In this document: positions 27,320-35,992 of the stretch, one piece after another
Numbering within the stretch: position 1 is the first letter of the stretch
Layout of the letters: the number at the start of each line of letters is the position of its first letter
DNA from: CF-46 sp963760735
GTDB lineage: Bacteria > Chloroflexota > Limnocylindria > Limnocylindrales > CSP1-4
NCBI GenBank assembly: GCA_963760735.1
Contig: CAVXEB010000004.1
Location: 1,674,001 to 1,738,000 of the forward strand
DNA: 64,000 bases
Direction: 5' to 3'
Program-made: the position numbers and the translations under genes
The notes under the pieces: model-generated
Database searches by the model: none
What the model was told of the DNA's origin: nothing
What the model saw: the letters and a program-made list of their open reading frames with translations, nothing else

Positions 27320-28369
27320 ATGTCTTCCACCATGCCATCGACCCGCTCCCGGGGTCGACGGATCGCCCCGGTGCTGCTTGCCGGGATGCTCCTCGTCGGC
27401 TCGACCGGAGCGGCCGACGCGGCCAGTGTCTACAACAACACGACGACGGTCTACGCGTGCGTCAACAAGGTCACGAAGGCCGTCCGGATCGTCCTTCCGA
27501 GGAACGGTCACTCCGCATGCCCGACCAGGGAGCGGCTCGTCACGTGGCGGAAGCTCGGCGCTGTCGGCCCCGCCGGTGCGATGGGTCCGATGGGTCCGCA
27601 GGGCCTGAAGGGTGACCCGGGTGCTGCGGGCACGAACGGCACGAACGGCACGAACGGCACCAACGGCCTCGACGGCGCCAAGGGTGACAAGGGCGATCCC
27701 GGCACCAACGGCCTCGACGGCGCCAAGGGTGACAAGGGCGATCCCGGCACCAACGGCCTCGACGGCGCCAAGGGTGACAAGGGCGATCCCGGCACCAACG
27801 GCCTCGACGGCGCCAAGGGTGACAAGGGCGATCCCGGCACCAACGGCCTCGACGGCGCCAAGGGTGACAAGGGCGATCCCGGCACCAACGGCCTCGACGG
27901 CGCCAAGGGTGACAAGGGCGATCCCGGCACCAACGGCCTCGACGGCGCCAAGGGTGACAAGGGCGATCCCGGCACCAACGGCCTCGACGGCGCCAAGGGT
28001 GACAAGGGCGATCCCGGCACCAACGGCCTCGACGGCGCCAAGGGTGACAAGGGCGATCCCGGCGTCAAGGGTGACAAGGGCGATCCCGGCGTGGCCGGTC
28101 CCGGCCTCGGCGGAACGACCATTCGCCACTCCGCCGTCACAACGAACCCGAAGTCGACGGGCTCGGACGACGCTTCCGTGAGCTGCAACTCGGGCGAGAC
28201 GCTGGTCGGCGGGGGTGGCGTGCTCACCACGACTGCCAATCCGCAGAACGTCCAGCTGACAGCCTCGTGGCCCAGCGCGTCCGACACATGGACCGTGTCG
28301 GGAGCGGCCTCCGGCCTCAAGGGCAACGACACCTGGACGATCCAGGCCTTTGCGATCTGCGCCGGCTGA
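27320..28369 (+). CDS. Secreted collagen-like Gly-X-Y repeat protein
   Basis: The protein has 349 residues: an N-terminal basic and hydrophobic signal peptide (RRIAPVLLAGMLLVGSTGAADA), a 60-residue domain with two Cys, then from about residue 81 Gly-X-Y triplets without breaks (GPAGAMGPMGPQGLKGDP), nine copies of GTNGLDGAKGDKGDP, and a shorter GVKGDKGDP, ending in a globular 86-residue domain with two Cys. Lys-Gly-Asp triplets are stabilising in bacterial collagens, so a trimeric rod at the cell surface is likely. GAAGGA lies before the ATG. The C-terminal domain may be a trimerisation or adhesion head. Confidence 0.9.
   Translation: MSSTMPSTRSRGRRIAPVLLAGMLLVGSTGAADAASVYNNTTTVYACVNKVTKAVRIVLPRNGHSACPTRERLVTWRKLGAVGPAGAMGPMGPQGLKGDPGAAGTNGTNGTNGTNGLDGAKGDKGDPGTNGLDGAKGDKGDPGTNGLDGAKGDKGDPGTNGLDGAKGDKGDPGTNGLDGAKGDKGDPGTNGLDGAKGDKGDPGTNGLDGAKGDKGDPGTNGLDGAKGDKGDPGTNGLDGAKGDKGDPGVKGDKGDPGVAGPGLGGTTIRHSAVTTNPKSTGSDDASVSCNSGETLVGGGGVLTTTANPQNVQLTASWPSASDTWTVSGAASGLKGNDTWTIQAFAICAG
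27656..28060 (+). repeat. Nine identical 45-bp coding repeats
   Basis: Units begin at 27656, 27701, 27746, 27791, 27836, 27881, 27926, 27971 and 28016; every unit encodes GTNGLDGAKGDKGDP, and the copies look identical base for base. Perfect identity implies recent expansion or gene conversion, and copy number should vary between strains and be hard to assemble. Confidence 0.95.
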
Positions 28370-28390
28370 CCGGCGACCTTTGCAGCTCCT

Positions 28391-28418
28391 GCGCCGCGGC
28401 CGGCAACGGCCGCGGCGC
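28391..28418. terminator. Strong bidirectional hairpin terminator candidate
   Basis: A perfect 12-bp stem (GCGCCGCGGCCG with CGGCCGCGGCGC) around a GCAA loop lies between the convergent collagen-like and sigma-factor genes. Only two T follow, so the structure rather than a U-run must act. Confidence 0.75.
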
Positions 28419-28431
28419 TTCGAATTCCCGG

Positions 28432-29724
28432 TCAGCTCGTCTCGATCTCGCGCAGCCTCCCTTCGAGGAACGCCCGCTCCGGCTCGTTCTCGGTGAGCTC
28501 GAGCGCCCGCCGATAGGCGGCCGCTGCTTCCGACCGCCGACCGAGCCGGCGCAACAGATCCGCCCGGGTCGAATGGAGGTACGGGTAGTCATCGAGCTGG
28601 CCGCCGACCGCGATCGCGTCGACGATCGCCAGCCCCCTCTCGGGTCCTCGCGCCATCGCGACGGCCACCGCCCGGTTCAGCTCGACGACGGGCGACGGAG
28701 CGAGCCGCCCGAGGATCGCGTACAGCCCCGCGATCTCCGTCCAGTCCGTCTCGTCGGTCGAGGCCGCGTCGTCGTGGAGTGCCGCGATCGCCGCCTGCAG
28801 CTGGTACTGCCCGACGCGCCGCATCCGCATCGCCCGATCGAGCGTCGTCCTGCCCTCGTCGATCCGTGCCCGGTCCCAGCGCGACCGATCCTGGTCGTCG
28901 AGGAGGACCAGCTCGCCATCTGGCCCGGTCCGGGTCTCCCGCCGGGCGTCGTGGAAGAGCATCAGCGCGAGCAGCCCGAGGACCTCCGGCTCGTCGGGCA
29001 TCAGGCTGCCGAGGACGCGGGTGAGGCGGATCGCCTCGGCGCACAGCTCGCGCCGGATCAGCCGCTCGCCGGCGCTCGCCCGATAGCCCTCGTTGAAGAC
29101 GAGGTAGAGCACGCGGAGCACGCCCTCGAGTCGGTCCGGCAGGGCGGCGTCGTCCGGGACGCGGTACGGGATGCCGGCGTCACGGATCTTCTTCTTCGCC
29201 CGGACGAGCCGCTGGGCCATCGTCGGCTCGGGCACGAGGAAGGCCCGGGCGATCTCCGGAGTCGACAGCCCGCCCAGCGTCCGCAGCGTCAGCGCGACGC
29301 GGCCGTCCATCGGCAGAGCCGGGTGACAGCACGTGAAGATCAACCGGAGCCGGTCGTCGACGATCGGGCTCACCCCGGTGGCTCCGTCGATGGCGCCATC
29401 CGGATCGATCGCTGCCAGCTCCTCCTCGATCGCGACCTCACGGCGAAGCAGCTCCTCCTTCTCGGCAAGGACCCGTCGTCGCCGAAGCCTGTCGATCGCC
29501 CGGTTCCGGGCGGTCGTCGTGATCCAGGCGCCGGGGTTGGCGGGCACGCCGCGACCGGGCCAGGTCTCGAGCGCGGTGATGAACGCATCCTGGACCGCCT
29601 CCTCGGCGAGGTCGAAGTCGCCGAGAACGCGGATCAACGTGGCGACTGCCCGGCCTTGCTCCTCACGGAAGACGCGGTCGACGACCGCGTGCGGGTCGGC
29701 CGGGCCGGGCGTCGGATCGGTCAG
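28432..29724 (-). CDS. ECF-type RNA polymerase sigma factor with DUF6596 C-terminus
   Basis: The protein has 430 residues. Sigma region 2 lies near the start (LIRVLGDFDLAEEAVQDAFITALETWP, then PGAWITTTARNRAIDRLRR) and region 4 follows (VALTLRTLGGLSTPEIARAFLVPEPTMAQRLVRAKKKI). The C-terminal 230 residues form the helical DUF6596 part (VLRVLYLVFNEGYRAS to ALELTENEPERAFLEGRL). Pairing with a YCII/DGPF protein directly upstream is the classic arrangement of this ECF group. No ATG or GTG is in frame near the N-terminus: CTG 29724 is preceded by GAGGTGGG at 7 bases and overlaps the YCII stop (CTGA), so it is the probable start; TTG 29637 is the alternative. Confidence 0.85.
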   Translation of the reverse strand: MTDPTPGPADPHAVVDRVFREEQGRAVATLIRVLGDFDLAEEAVQDAFITALETWPGRGVPANPGAWITTTARNRAIDRLRRRRVLAEKEELLRREVAIEEELAAIDPDGAIDGATGVSPIVDDRLRLIFTCCHPALPMDGRVALTLRTLGGLSTPEIARAFLVPEPTMAQRLVRAKKKIRDAGIPYRVPDDAALPDRLEGVLRVLYLVFNEGYRASAGERLIRRELCAEAIRLTRVLGSLMPDEPEVLGLLALMLFHDARRETRTGPDGELVLLDDQDRSRWDRARIDEGRTTLDRAMRMRRVGQYQLQAAIAALHDDAASTDETDWTEIAGLYAILGRLAPSPVVELNRAVAVAMARGPERGLAIVDAIAVGGQLDDYPYLHSTRADLLRRLGRRSEAAAAYRRALELTENEPERAFLEGRLREIETS

Positions 29725-30113
29725 GCGCCCACCTCGGCCGTGGCTCCGGCCGGCTCGTTCGACCCCGATCCGGTCTCCCAGATCGGACGCACCTCGATCG
29801 AGCCGTCGCGGGCGCCGGGGATCTTCGCCGCGAGCTCGATCGCCTCGTCCAGGTCCCGGGCGTCGATCAGGTAGAACCCGCCCAGTGCTTCCTTCGTCTC
29901 CGCGAACGGTCCGTCCGTCGTGAGCGTGGCCCCGTCGCGGACCCGGACGGTGGTCGCGGTCGCCACCGGCTGGAGCGCCTCGGCGGCGATGTAGGCGCCC
30001 CGGTCGCGGACCTCCTGGGTGTACTTGTTGTAGTCGCCCATGACCGTGGCGATCGCCTCCGGCGGGGTGTCCTCGGACGGCTCCGGTCCGTAGATCAGGA
30101 GCAGGTAGCGCAT
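29721..30113 (-). CDS. YCII-related (DGPF domain) protein
   Basis: The protein has 130 residues. It opens MRYLLLIYGPEP and carries the DGPF motif (LTTDGPFAETKEALGGFYLID) that defines this branch of the YCII superfamily, a dimeric alpha-beta barrel fold. AGGAG lies 7 bases before the ATG. Members are almost always encoded with an ECF sigma factor of the SigJ/DUF6596 type, as here, and are thought to sense a metabolite or oxidised molecule for it, but no biochemical activity is established. The stop overlaps the sigma start, so the two are coupled. Confidence 0.88.
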   Translation of the reverse strand: MRYLLLIYGPEPSEDTPPEAIATVMGDYNKYTQEVRDRGAYIAAEALQPVATATTVRVRDGATLTTDGPFAETKEALGGFYLIDARDLDEAIELAAKIPGARDGSIEVRPIWETGSGSNEPAGATAEVGA

Positions 30114-30191
30114 CTCACGTCTCCTCTCGACGGACGGGACATGCCACCCCGCCCCTGTACGGACGACGAACGGCGGGCGACTCGATCGACA

Positions 30192-31376
30192 TCAGCCACC
30201 AGGTGTGGCGACGGGCTCCCGGACGTTGCGACCTCGGCTCGCTGGAACATCGGGTTCCCTGGGGCTCCCGTGCGCGCCGGCTCGGGCGGCGGCCGCTTCG
30301 GTCTCGACGAGCGGCTTGAGCGCGGCCATGCCGTGTTCGATCGACGCATCGAGCATCGGGGCCAGATCCTCGAGGATCGCCCGATCCTTCGCCGATCGAA
30401 GCTTCAGCACCCGCATCTCGACGGCCGTCCGATCGTCGTCGAGCTCCTCGAGGACGAAGCTGTTGACCAGCTTCGGAACGTTCGGAATCGGGAACTGGGA
30501 GCGGAGCGTGACATGGTCGTACGGCTCCCAGTCGAGGATCTCCTCGACGATCGCGTCCTTGCCGTGGATGCAGTGGTTGACCACGCCGATGCCGCGCCGA
30601 CCCGGGGCGCCGGCGACCATCTCGATGCCGGTCACCTGGTATTGCCACTGGAGCCGCCGGGCGGGTGAGGTCAGGTAGTCCCAGACGATGGCGGGCGGGG
30701 CATCGACGACCTGCTCGTAGATCTTCGCCGAGTCCTTGCGCTCGACGACCCGGCGCGCCCGGGTGAGCTCGGCCGCCCAGGCCGCGTGGAGATCGCGTAG
30801 CCACGTGCCGACCTCACCGACACCCTCGAACTCCTCGCGATGCTCGACCAGGCCGGCCGCGACAGGGTCGTTGAGGCCCATCGCGGCCACACATGCCTCG
30901 GTGTACATCGCGTAGGCGCCGAACCCGGTGTCCTCGCGCACGTGGTTCTTCAGGAGCCGGTGGACCACGACCACGTCGCTGCCGACCAGCTCCTCCCAGG
31001 ACGCGATCCGCTGGCGGACGATCCGGCCGTGATGCGCGACGACCTTCAGATCCAGCTGGGGGACGATCTCGCACGAGTTGCAGGCGCAGGTGGAGCCCTG
31101 ACCGATATCACGAAGGCGGCGACGGAAGGTGAAGTAGCAGCGCTCGATGACGTCCTGGAGCTGAGCGGCATCGACGGTCTCGGTGATCGCGTAGACGAAT
31201 GCGGCGTCGCCCTCGAGCTTGGCCAGCTTGAACGTCGGGCGGAAGGCGGCCACGACCGTCGCCATGAGGTCGGCGAGGATGTCCTGGGCGTGGTCCAGCT
31301 CCGCGCCGGCCAGGAAGCCGGTGTAGCCGGAGATGTCGGCGATGACGAGACAGGCGGGCTCTGGCTGGTTGAGCAT
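30192..31376 (-). CDS. DUF2652 (degenerate cyclase-like) fused to SRPBCC domain
   Basis: The protein has 394 residues. Residues 1-190 match DUF2652, with VIADISGYTGFL and FKLAKLEGDAAFVYA that mirror the two metal-binding strands of class III nucleotidyl cyclases. Residues 210-370 form an SRPBCC/polyketide-cyclase-like ligand pocket (KIYEQVVDAPPAIVWDYLTSPARR). A CACNSC Cys cluster lies between (about residue 100). DUF2652 is annotated as an adenylate-cyclase-like domain, but catalytic residues past the first Asp pair are not evident. Upstream AGGGGAC is about 10 bases before the ATG. Likely role: ligand-sensing signalling protein; activity unproven. Confidence 0.8.
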   Translation of the reverse strand: MLNQPEPACLVIADISGYTGFLAGAELDHAQDILADLMATVVAAFRPTFKLAKLEGDAAFVYAITETVDAAQLQDVIERCYFTFRRRLRDIGQGSTCACNSCEIVPQLDLKVVAHHGRIVRQRIASWEELVGSDVVVVHRLLKNHVREDTGFGAYAMYTEACVAAMGLNDPVAAGLVEHREEFEGVGEVGTWLRDLHAAWAAELTRARRVVERKDSAKIYEQVVDAPPAIVWDYLTSPARRLQWQYQVTGIEMVAGAPGRRGIGVVNHCIHGKDAIVEEILDWEPYDHVTLRSQFPIPNVPKLVNSFVLEELDDDRTAVEMRVLKLRSAKDRAILEDLAPMLDASIEHGMAALKPLVETEAAAARAGAHGSPREPDVPASRGRNVREPVATPGG

Positions 31377-31500
31377 CGGTGGCGACGTCCCCTGCGCGGA
31401 CTTGCATCATCGGCCGTTTCACCGATCTCCGTCGAGCCCTCACGGACGGGTTCGCACGGCGCACGAAGACAGATCAAGCGCTCATCGCCGGCGCGTGCTG

Positions 31501-33051
31501 TCAGGAGGGCGCCGGCGTCGGTCGCGGTATGACGACCGCGCCGGGCGGGAGCTGGAAGAGTTCGGGTGGCTGCGCCCCGAAGTCGAGCGCGACGACCTCC
31601 CAGATCGAGGTGAGGCGTTGGAGCGGATCGGCAGGGCGGACCTCGTACCTCAGGACGAGGCCCGACGCCTGATCCACCCACAGATCCTCGAGGTCGCATC
31701 CGAGGTGATCGGTCGACCGGCCGAGAACCAGGTCGACACCGATCCACCGCCATCCCGCCGGACAGCCCTGCTCGAACTCCGGCTTGACGTCGCCGACCCC
31801 GCCGTGGTCGGCGTAGTAACCCCAGTCGTCGCGCCAGACCGTTCGGCCGTCCTCCACGTAGGAGATCCAGTTATGGCCGTCGGTGGTGATGTAGATCGTG
31901 CCGGCCTCGTCCCCGAGGCCGAGGCGGAACCGCCCGGCCCCGTCGGAGAAGGCGCGGCTTTCCAGAGACGGCCGGAAGAAGGTCGAGTCGCCCGGGAGGT
32001 ATTGCGACTCACGGGTGACCACGGCCATCGCTGGTGCGCGGCCATACGCTAGTGCCGCGGCGGCGAGGACGGCGTCGGGATCGGCGAGCCGCGCGACACC
32101 GGGCGCAGCCGACGGATGGACCAGCGGCGCCGGCGTGGGGGTCGGAACGGGGGAGTTGCAGCCTCCCATGGCATCCATGGCATCAGGCGCGCAGGCCCCG
32201 TAGTTCGCGGGCTCGTGGCGGTACCCCGGCGGATCGAACGAGAACAGCTCCGCCGGTTGCGGTCCGATGTCGAGCTCGGTCACGATCCAGCTGGCGAGGG
32301 CAGCCGCGCTCGGCCCACCGGCCGCGTTCGGCTCCGCTGAGCTCTCAGCGGCGGCGGCCGATCGCAGGACGAGCCCGGTATCGACGTCGAACGCGTACTC
32401 GAACGGGCCGCATCCGATTCGGTGGGCGCCCCGCCCGGCCACGAGATCCGTTCCGAAGTACCGCGGAGCCGGGTCACAGGTCTGCATCTGGCCGATCAGC
32501 GCACCGATCTCGGAGCCGGGCGCGGTGCTCGAACGCCCCTCGTCGACGGCCACGGCGACTCCGTTCTCGTTGACGCCCAGGGTCACGGCCCGGTCTCGCG
32601 ACACGATCCGGGTCGTCCCCGCGGAGGGCCGCTCGTCGCGGATCATGCCGGCCCCATCGGAGTAGATTCGATGGAGATCACCGCTCTCGAGCGCAACCAT
32701 CTGGAAGGCCGGCAGATCGCCGAGGCGCCGATAGGCCGCATCGACGTACGCGACGAGGTTGGAGGGCGGATCGATCGAGCGTTGGCGCTGCCGCTCGAGG
32801 AGCGCGCCGACCGCGGCTGCGGCGACCAAGCCGGCGGCCATCAGGAGCGCCGCCGCGACGAGGAGTGCCCGTCGACGAGCGACCGGGTTCGCGTCGGCAA
32901 GGGGCGCTAGCGGCCACGGCAGGCGGCCGACCTGCGGCGTGACCCCGGCAGAATCGAGGATTCGGTCGCGCAGGTCCACCGGCGCGACGATGGGCGGGGC
33001 GGCACGGAGCGCGCTGCGGAGGTCGGCGTCCGACACGATCGAGCGGGTCAT
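31501..33051 (-). CDS. Putative membrane-bound anti-sigma factor / regulatory protein
   Basis: The protein has 516 residues. A short cytoplasmic N-terminus (MTRSIVSDADLRSALRAAPP) is followed by one transmembrane segment (ALLVAAALLMAAGLVAAAAVGAL, about 60-85) and a long outer part containing two similar beta-rich halves, each ending with a PQPAELFSFDPP or PQPPELFQLPPG turn. The halves resemble MucB/RseB-like or lipoprotein-localisation (LolA/LppX) beta folds. Its ATG overlaps the stop of an ECF sigma gene (ATGA), the usual sigma/anti-sigma layout. The N-terminus is short for an RskA-type binding domain, so anti-sigma activity is an inference. Confidence 0.7.
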   Translation of the reverse strand: MTRSIVSDADLRSALRAAPPIVAPVDLRDRILDSAGVTPQVGRLPWPLAPLADANPVARRRALLVAAALLMAAGLVAAAAVGALLERQRQRSIDPPSNLVAYVDAAYRRLGDLPAFQMVALESGDLHRIYSDGAGMIRDERPSAGTTRIVSRDRAVTLGVNENGVAVAVDEGRSSTAPGSEIGALIGQMQTCDPAPRYFGTDLVAGRGAHRIGCGPFEYAFDVDTGLVLRSAAAAESSAEPNAAGGPSAAALASWIVTELDIGPQPAELFSFDPPGYRHEPANYGACAPDAMDAMGGCNSPVPTPTPAPLVHPSAAPGVARLADPDAVLAAAALAYGRAPAMAVVTRESQYLPGDSTFFRPSLESRAFSDGAGRFRLGLGDEAGTIYITTDGHNWISYVEDGRTVWRDDWGYYADHGGVGDVKPEFEQGCPAGWRWIGVDLVLGRSTDHLGCDLEDLWVDQASGLVLRYEVRPADPLQRLTSIWEVVALDFGAQPPELFQLPPGAVVIPRPTPAPS

Positions 33052-33644
33052 GCCTCGGCCTCCAGCGCGCGCTCGAGAGACCGGCGCGCCGCATGCAGAC
33101 GCCATTTCGCCGTCCCTGTCGGAATGCCAAGGGTCCGGGCGATCTCGCTGACCGGACGTTCGTCGAGGTGATGGAGGGCGAGGATCGAACGCTCATCGGG
33201 GCGGAGCCGATCGAACGCCCGCAGGATCGCGTCTCGCTGCACAACCCCTTCGAACGCTGCGGATCCCGCATCGTCGGGCGCCGGCGCCGCCGCTTCCTGT
33301 TGGTCGACGTCATGGGCGGCCGGCTTCACCTGGACTTCGCGAAGCCGGATGCGGTGGCGCCGGGCCATCCGCGCGGCGTTCGCGACGATCCGGTTCAGCC
33401 ATCCATCGAAGGCGCCGGCGTCGCGCAGCCGAGGGAGCTGGCGCCAGGCGGCGATGCATGCGTCCTGGGTCGCGTCCGCCGCGTCGGCGTCGTTCTCGAG
33501 GATCGCCCACGCCAGCCGATAGCAGCGGTCGAGCCGCGGCGCGAGCAGCAGGTCGAAGGCCGCCACGTCGCCGCGACCCGCCCGCGAGATGAGGGCGGCA
33601 TCGCCGGTCGCCGGCTGGTCCCGTTCTGTCGCGACAGAGGTCAC
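33048..33644 (-). CDS. ECF-family RNA polymerase sigma factor
   Basis: The protein has 198 residues: region 2 (LISRAGRGDVAAFDLLLAPR to DAGAFDGWLNRIVANAARM), a linker rich in Ala/Asp, and region 4 (LRPDERSILALHHLDERPVSEIARTLGIP). Length and arrangement fit a typical group 4 sigma. GTG 33644 follows GAGAGG by 5-6 bases. It ends overlapping the membrane protein that is likely its regulator. The C-terminal half of region 4 has the usual Thr-Ala-Lys recognition helix (PTGTAKWRLHAARRSL). Confidence 0.92.
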   Translation of the reverse strand: MTSVATERDQPATGDAALISRAGRGDVAAFDLLLAPRLDRCYRLAWAILENDADAADATQDACIAAWRQLPRLRDAGAFDGWLNRIVANAARMARRHRIRLREVQVKPAAHDVDQQEAAAPAPDDAGSAAFEGVVQRDAILRAFDRLRPDERSILALHHLDERPVSEIARTLGIPTGTAKWRLHAARRSLERALEAEA

Positions 33645-33826
33645 GAACGCCTCTCGAACCCATCGATCCTACGCCCGCCCCGGGCCTGACGGACGTCCAG
33701 ATGCCCGCCGGATCACACGGGTTTGGTCGTCCGGTCGCCAGGTTCCCGGCCGAAGGCCAACCCCCGTCCCGCGAGTGGCATCTGGACAGGCGGCGACGGA
33801 TCCGTCGCGGCTCACAGGAGGGCGAC

Positions 33827-34411
33827 TTGGAGCGGAACCGGGCGAGGCCGCCTTCGCAGCGACTCGCGTTCACCCTCGGCATCGTCGCGTTGCTGGCGGC
33901 GGCCTGCGGAAGCCGCACCCCGAGCAGCCCGCCCAGGGCGGCGGCGATCAGTGCGCCAGCCAGCCTGACTGCGCCGTCGCCGACGACGACCACTGCGGCC
34001 ATCCCGGATGGGCACTATGTCGGAACCGTCCAGCAGGTCGCGGACATCCGGCGACAGCTGGACCGGGAATCGGCGCTGACCGACGTCGAGAAGGAAACGA
34101 TCGTCAACAGCGTGCTCGGGATCCGCGGCGCGACGACGATCCAGACAATGATCGACGTGCGAGCCGGTCGACAGTTCCTCGCGGTCATGGCGATCGACGG
34201 AGTGTCGCCGCCCTCCGACCCATGGGCGCTCAAGCCGGTCGACGACCACACGATCGTCCTCGACAGCAACTGCTGCGGTCTCCAGGTGTTCGACGTCGAA
34301 TGGACGGGACGGCAGTTCCGACTCAGGGCGATGTCGCCGGCGTCGAGCCCGGTGGAGCAGTTCGTCCGGGGCGTCACCTTCGAGACCGGCTCGTTCACGG
34401 CCGGCGGCTAG
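33827..34411 (+). CDS. Putative lipoprotein
   Basis: The protein has 194 residues. The lipobox LLAAAC (Cys about residue 26) follows a basic, hydrophobic signal (RLAFTLGIVALLAAAC), so the mature protein should be anchored through a lipid-modified Cys; a Ser/Pro/Thr-rich linker and a beta-rich domain with a CC pair (SNCCGLQVF) follow. The start is decided by an AGGAGGG Shine-Dalgarno 4 bases before TTG 33827; longer in-frame ATGs upstream have none. It is divergent from the sigma/anti-sigma pair. Function unknown. Confidence 0.75.
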   Translation: MERNRARPPSQRLAFTLGIVALLAAACGSRTPSSPPRAAAISAPASLTAPSPTTTTAAIPDGHYVGTVQQVADIRRQLDRESALTDVEKETIVNSVLGIRGATTIQTMIDVRAGRQFLAVMAIDGVSPPSDPWALKPVDDHTIVLDSNCCGLQVFDVEWTGRQFRLRAMSPASSPVEQFVRGVTFETGSFTAGG

Positions 34412-34489
34412 CGCCCGCGGCCGGATGACGTCCGGGGCGAATGCGGATCGCCCGCCGTCCGCCGTCGCCCACCGCCTTGCGATCGCCGC

Positions 34490-34495
34490 TAGCAT
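34490..34495 (+). promoter_or_regulatory. Leaderless -10 box before the LigD-type polymerase
   Basis: TAGCAT ends six bases before the GTG start at 34502, with no Shine-Dalgarno in between. The same spacing occurs before the ligase at 39545. Confidence 0.5.
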
Positions 34496-34501
34496 CGCAC
34501 C

Positions 34502-35992
34502 GTGGCCAGCAAGAAGGAGGTCCTCGAGATCGGCGGCCGCGAGGTCTCCATCTCGAACCCGGACAAGGTCTACTTCCCCGAGACCGGCTACACGAAGATG
34601 GACGTCGTCTCGTACTACCTGTCGGTCGCGGACGGCGCGCTGCGTGGCGCCGGTGGCCGGCCGATGGCGCTGAAGCGGTTCGTGGACGGGATCACGAAGG
34701 AGCCGTTCTTCCAGAAGCGGGCGCCGGACAACACGCCCGAGTGGATCCGGACGGCCGAGCTGACATTCCCGTCCGGGCGGACGGCCGACGAGATCGTCCT
34801 CGACGAGCCGGCCGGGCTGGCCTGGGTCGCCAACCTGGGCTGCATCGACCTCAACCCCCATCCGGTGCGGGCCGAGGACCTCGACCATCCGGACGAGCTC
34901 CGGGTCGACCTCGACCCGGTTCCTGGGATCGAGTGGCCGCAGATCCGCGAGGTCGCGCTCGTCTGCAGGGAGGCGCTGGAAACGGTCGGTCTCGTCGGCT
35001 GGCCGAAGACGTCGGGCTCGCGCGGAATCCACATCAACGTCCGGATCGAGCCGCGCTGGACCTACGCCGAGGTCCGCCGGGCAGCGCTCGCCCTGGCGCG
35101 CGACGTGGAGGCGCGCGCCCCGGCCCTCGCCACGAGCAAGTGGTGGAAGGAGGAGCGCCACGGCGTCTTCCTCGACTACAACCAGAACGCGAAGGACCGG
35201 ACGGTCGCGTCCGCGTACTCGATCCGGCCACTCCCGGACGCGCGGGTGTCGATGCCGCTTCGCTGGAACGAGGTCGCCGACGTCGTCGCCGAGGACTTCA
35301 CCCTTGCCACGGTTCCGGCGATCGTCGCCGACCGGGGCGACGCGGGCGCCGGGATCGACGACGCGCGCGGGTCGCTCGAGGCGCTCCTCGAGCTGAGCGC
35401 CCGCCACGAGGCCGCGGGCCAGGGCGACGCGCCGTGGCCGCCGAATTACGCGAAGCAGGCCGGCGAGCCGCCGCGGGTCCAGCCGTCGCGTGCCCGCCGC
35501 CCGAAGAGCGAGTACGAGGAGGGCCGCGGCATCGAGGGTGGGCCGCCGCCGGAGGTCGCGGCAGAGCGCGCGGCGGCCGTCGCGGCCGGGGATCCCAACG
35601 CCGGTCTCCCGACCGAATGGCCGGGCATGCCGCCGCGCGGCACGCCCGGTGGATCGCGCCCGACGCCGACCGGCCGGCGGAAGACGAACATCCCGGTCAT
35701 CGAGATCAGCCGGGCGGCGGCGAAGGCGGAGGCGCTCGAGGGTCTCGAACGCTGGAAGGCGCGCCACCCGGAGGCCGCCGCGTACCTCGAGCCGGCCGAC
35801 ATCCTGACCGACGGGATGCGCGGCCGCTCCTCGCTCTGGTACCGCGTCCGGGTGAACCTGATCCACGTCCCGGAGGCCGACCGCCCGGCCCAGGAGGCAC
35901 TGGATCCCGACTACGACCCGTGGGCGGGCTACGAGTGGCCGGATCGCGCCGGCCAGCTGGAGCGGGCCCCCCGCAAGAAGTCGACGACCTGA
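34502..35992 (+). CDS. LigD-type DNA polymerase/primase domain protein (PolDom)
   Basis: The protein has 496 residues. The N-terminal 300 residues match the LigD polymerase domain: NPDKVYFPETGYTKMDVVSYYL, then LRVDLDPVPG with metal-binding Asp136 and Asp138, SGSRGIHINVRI, and DYNQNAKDRT. A long linker (about 310-430) rich in Pro, Arg and Gly leads to a short conserved C-terminus. In LigD, this domain fills gaps in NHEJ; here it stands alone, without ligase or nuclease domain, and a separate ligase gene lies at 38457-39545. No ku gene is in the window. Leaderless start GTG 34502. Confidence 0.88.
   Translation: MASKKEVLEIGGREVSISNPDKVYFPETGYTKMDVVSYYLSVADGALRGAGGRPMALKRFVDGITKEPFFQKRAPDNTPEWIRTAELTFPSGRTADEIVLDEPAGLAWVANLGCIDLNPHPVRAEDLDHPDELRVDLDPVPGIEWPQIREVALVCREALETVGLVGWPKTSGSRGIHINVRIEPRWTYAEVRRAALALARDVEARAPALATSKWWKEERHGVFLDYNQNAKDRTVASAYSIRPLPDARVSMPLRWNEVADVVAEDFTLATVPAIVADRGDAGAGIDDARGSLEALLELSARHEAAGQGDAPWPPNYAKQAGEPPRVQPSRARRPKSEYEEGRGIEGGPPPEVAAERAAAVAAGDPNAGLPTEWPGMPPRGTPGGSRPTPTGRRKTNIPVIEISRAAAKAEALEGLERWKARHPEAAAYLEPADILTDGMRGRSSLWYRVRVNLIHVPEADRPAQEALDPDYDPWAGYEWPDRAGQLERAPRKKSTT

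Noticed and set aside
27656..28060. CRISPR-like array of 45-bp repeats
   Set aside because: There are no spacers; the unit encodes an in-frame collagen motif and continues the triplet pattern.
27269..28129. Antisense repeat proteins across the collagen gene
   Set aside because: The repeat length is a multiple of three, so every frame stays open; only the plus frame gives Gly-X-Y and a signal peptide.
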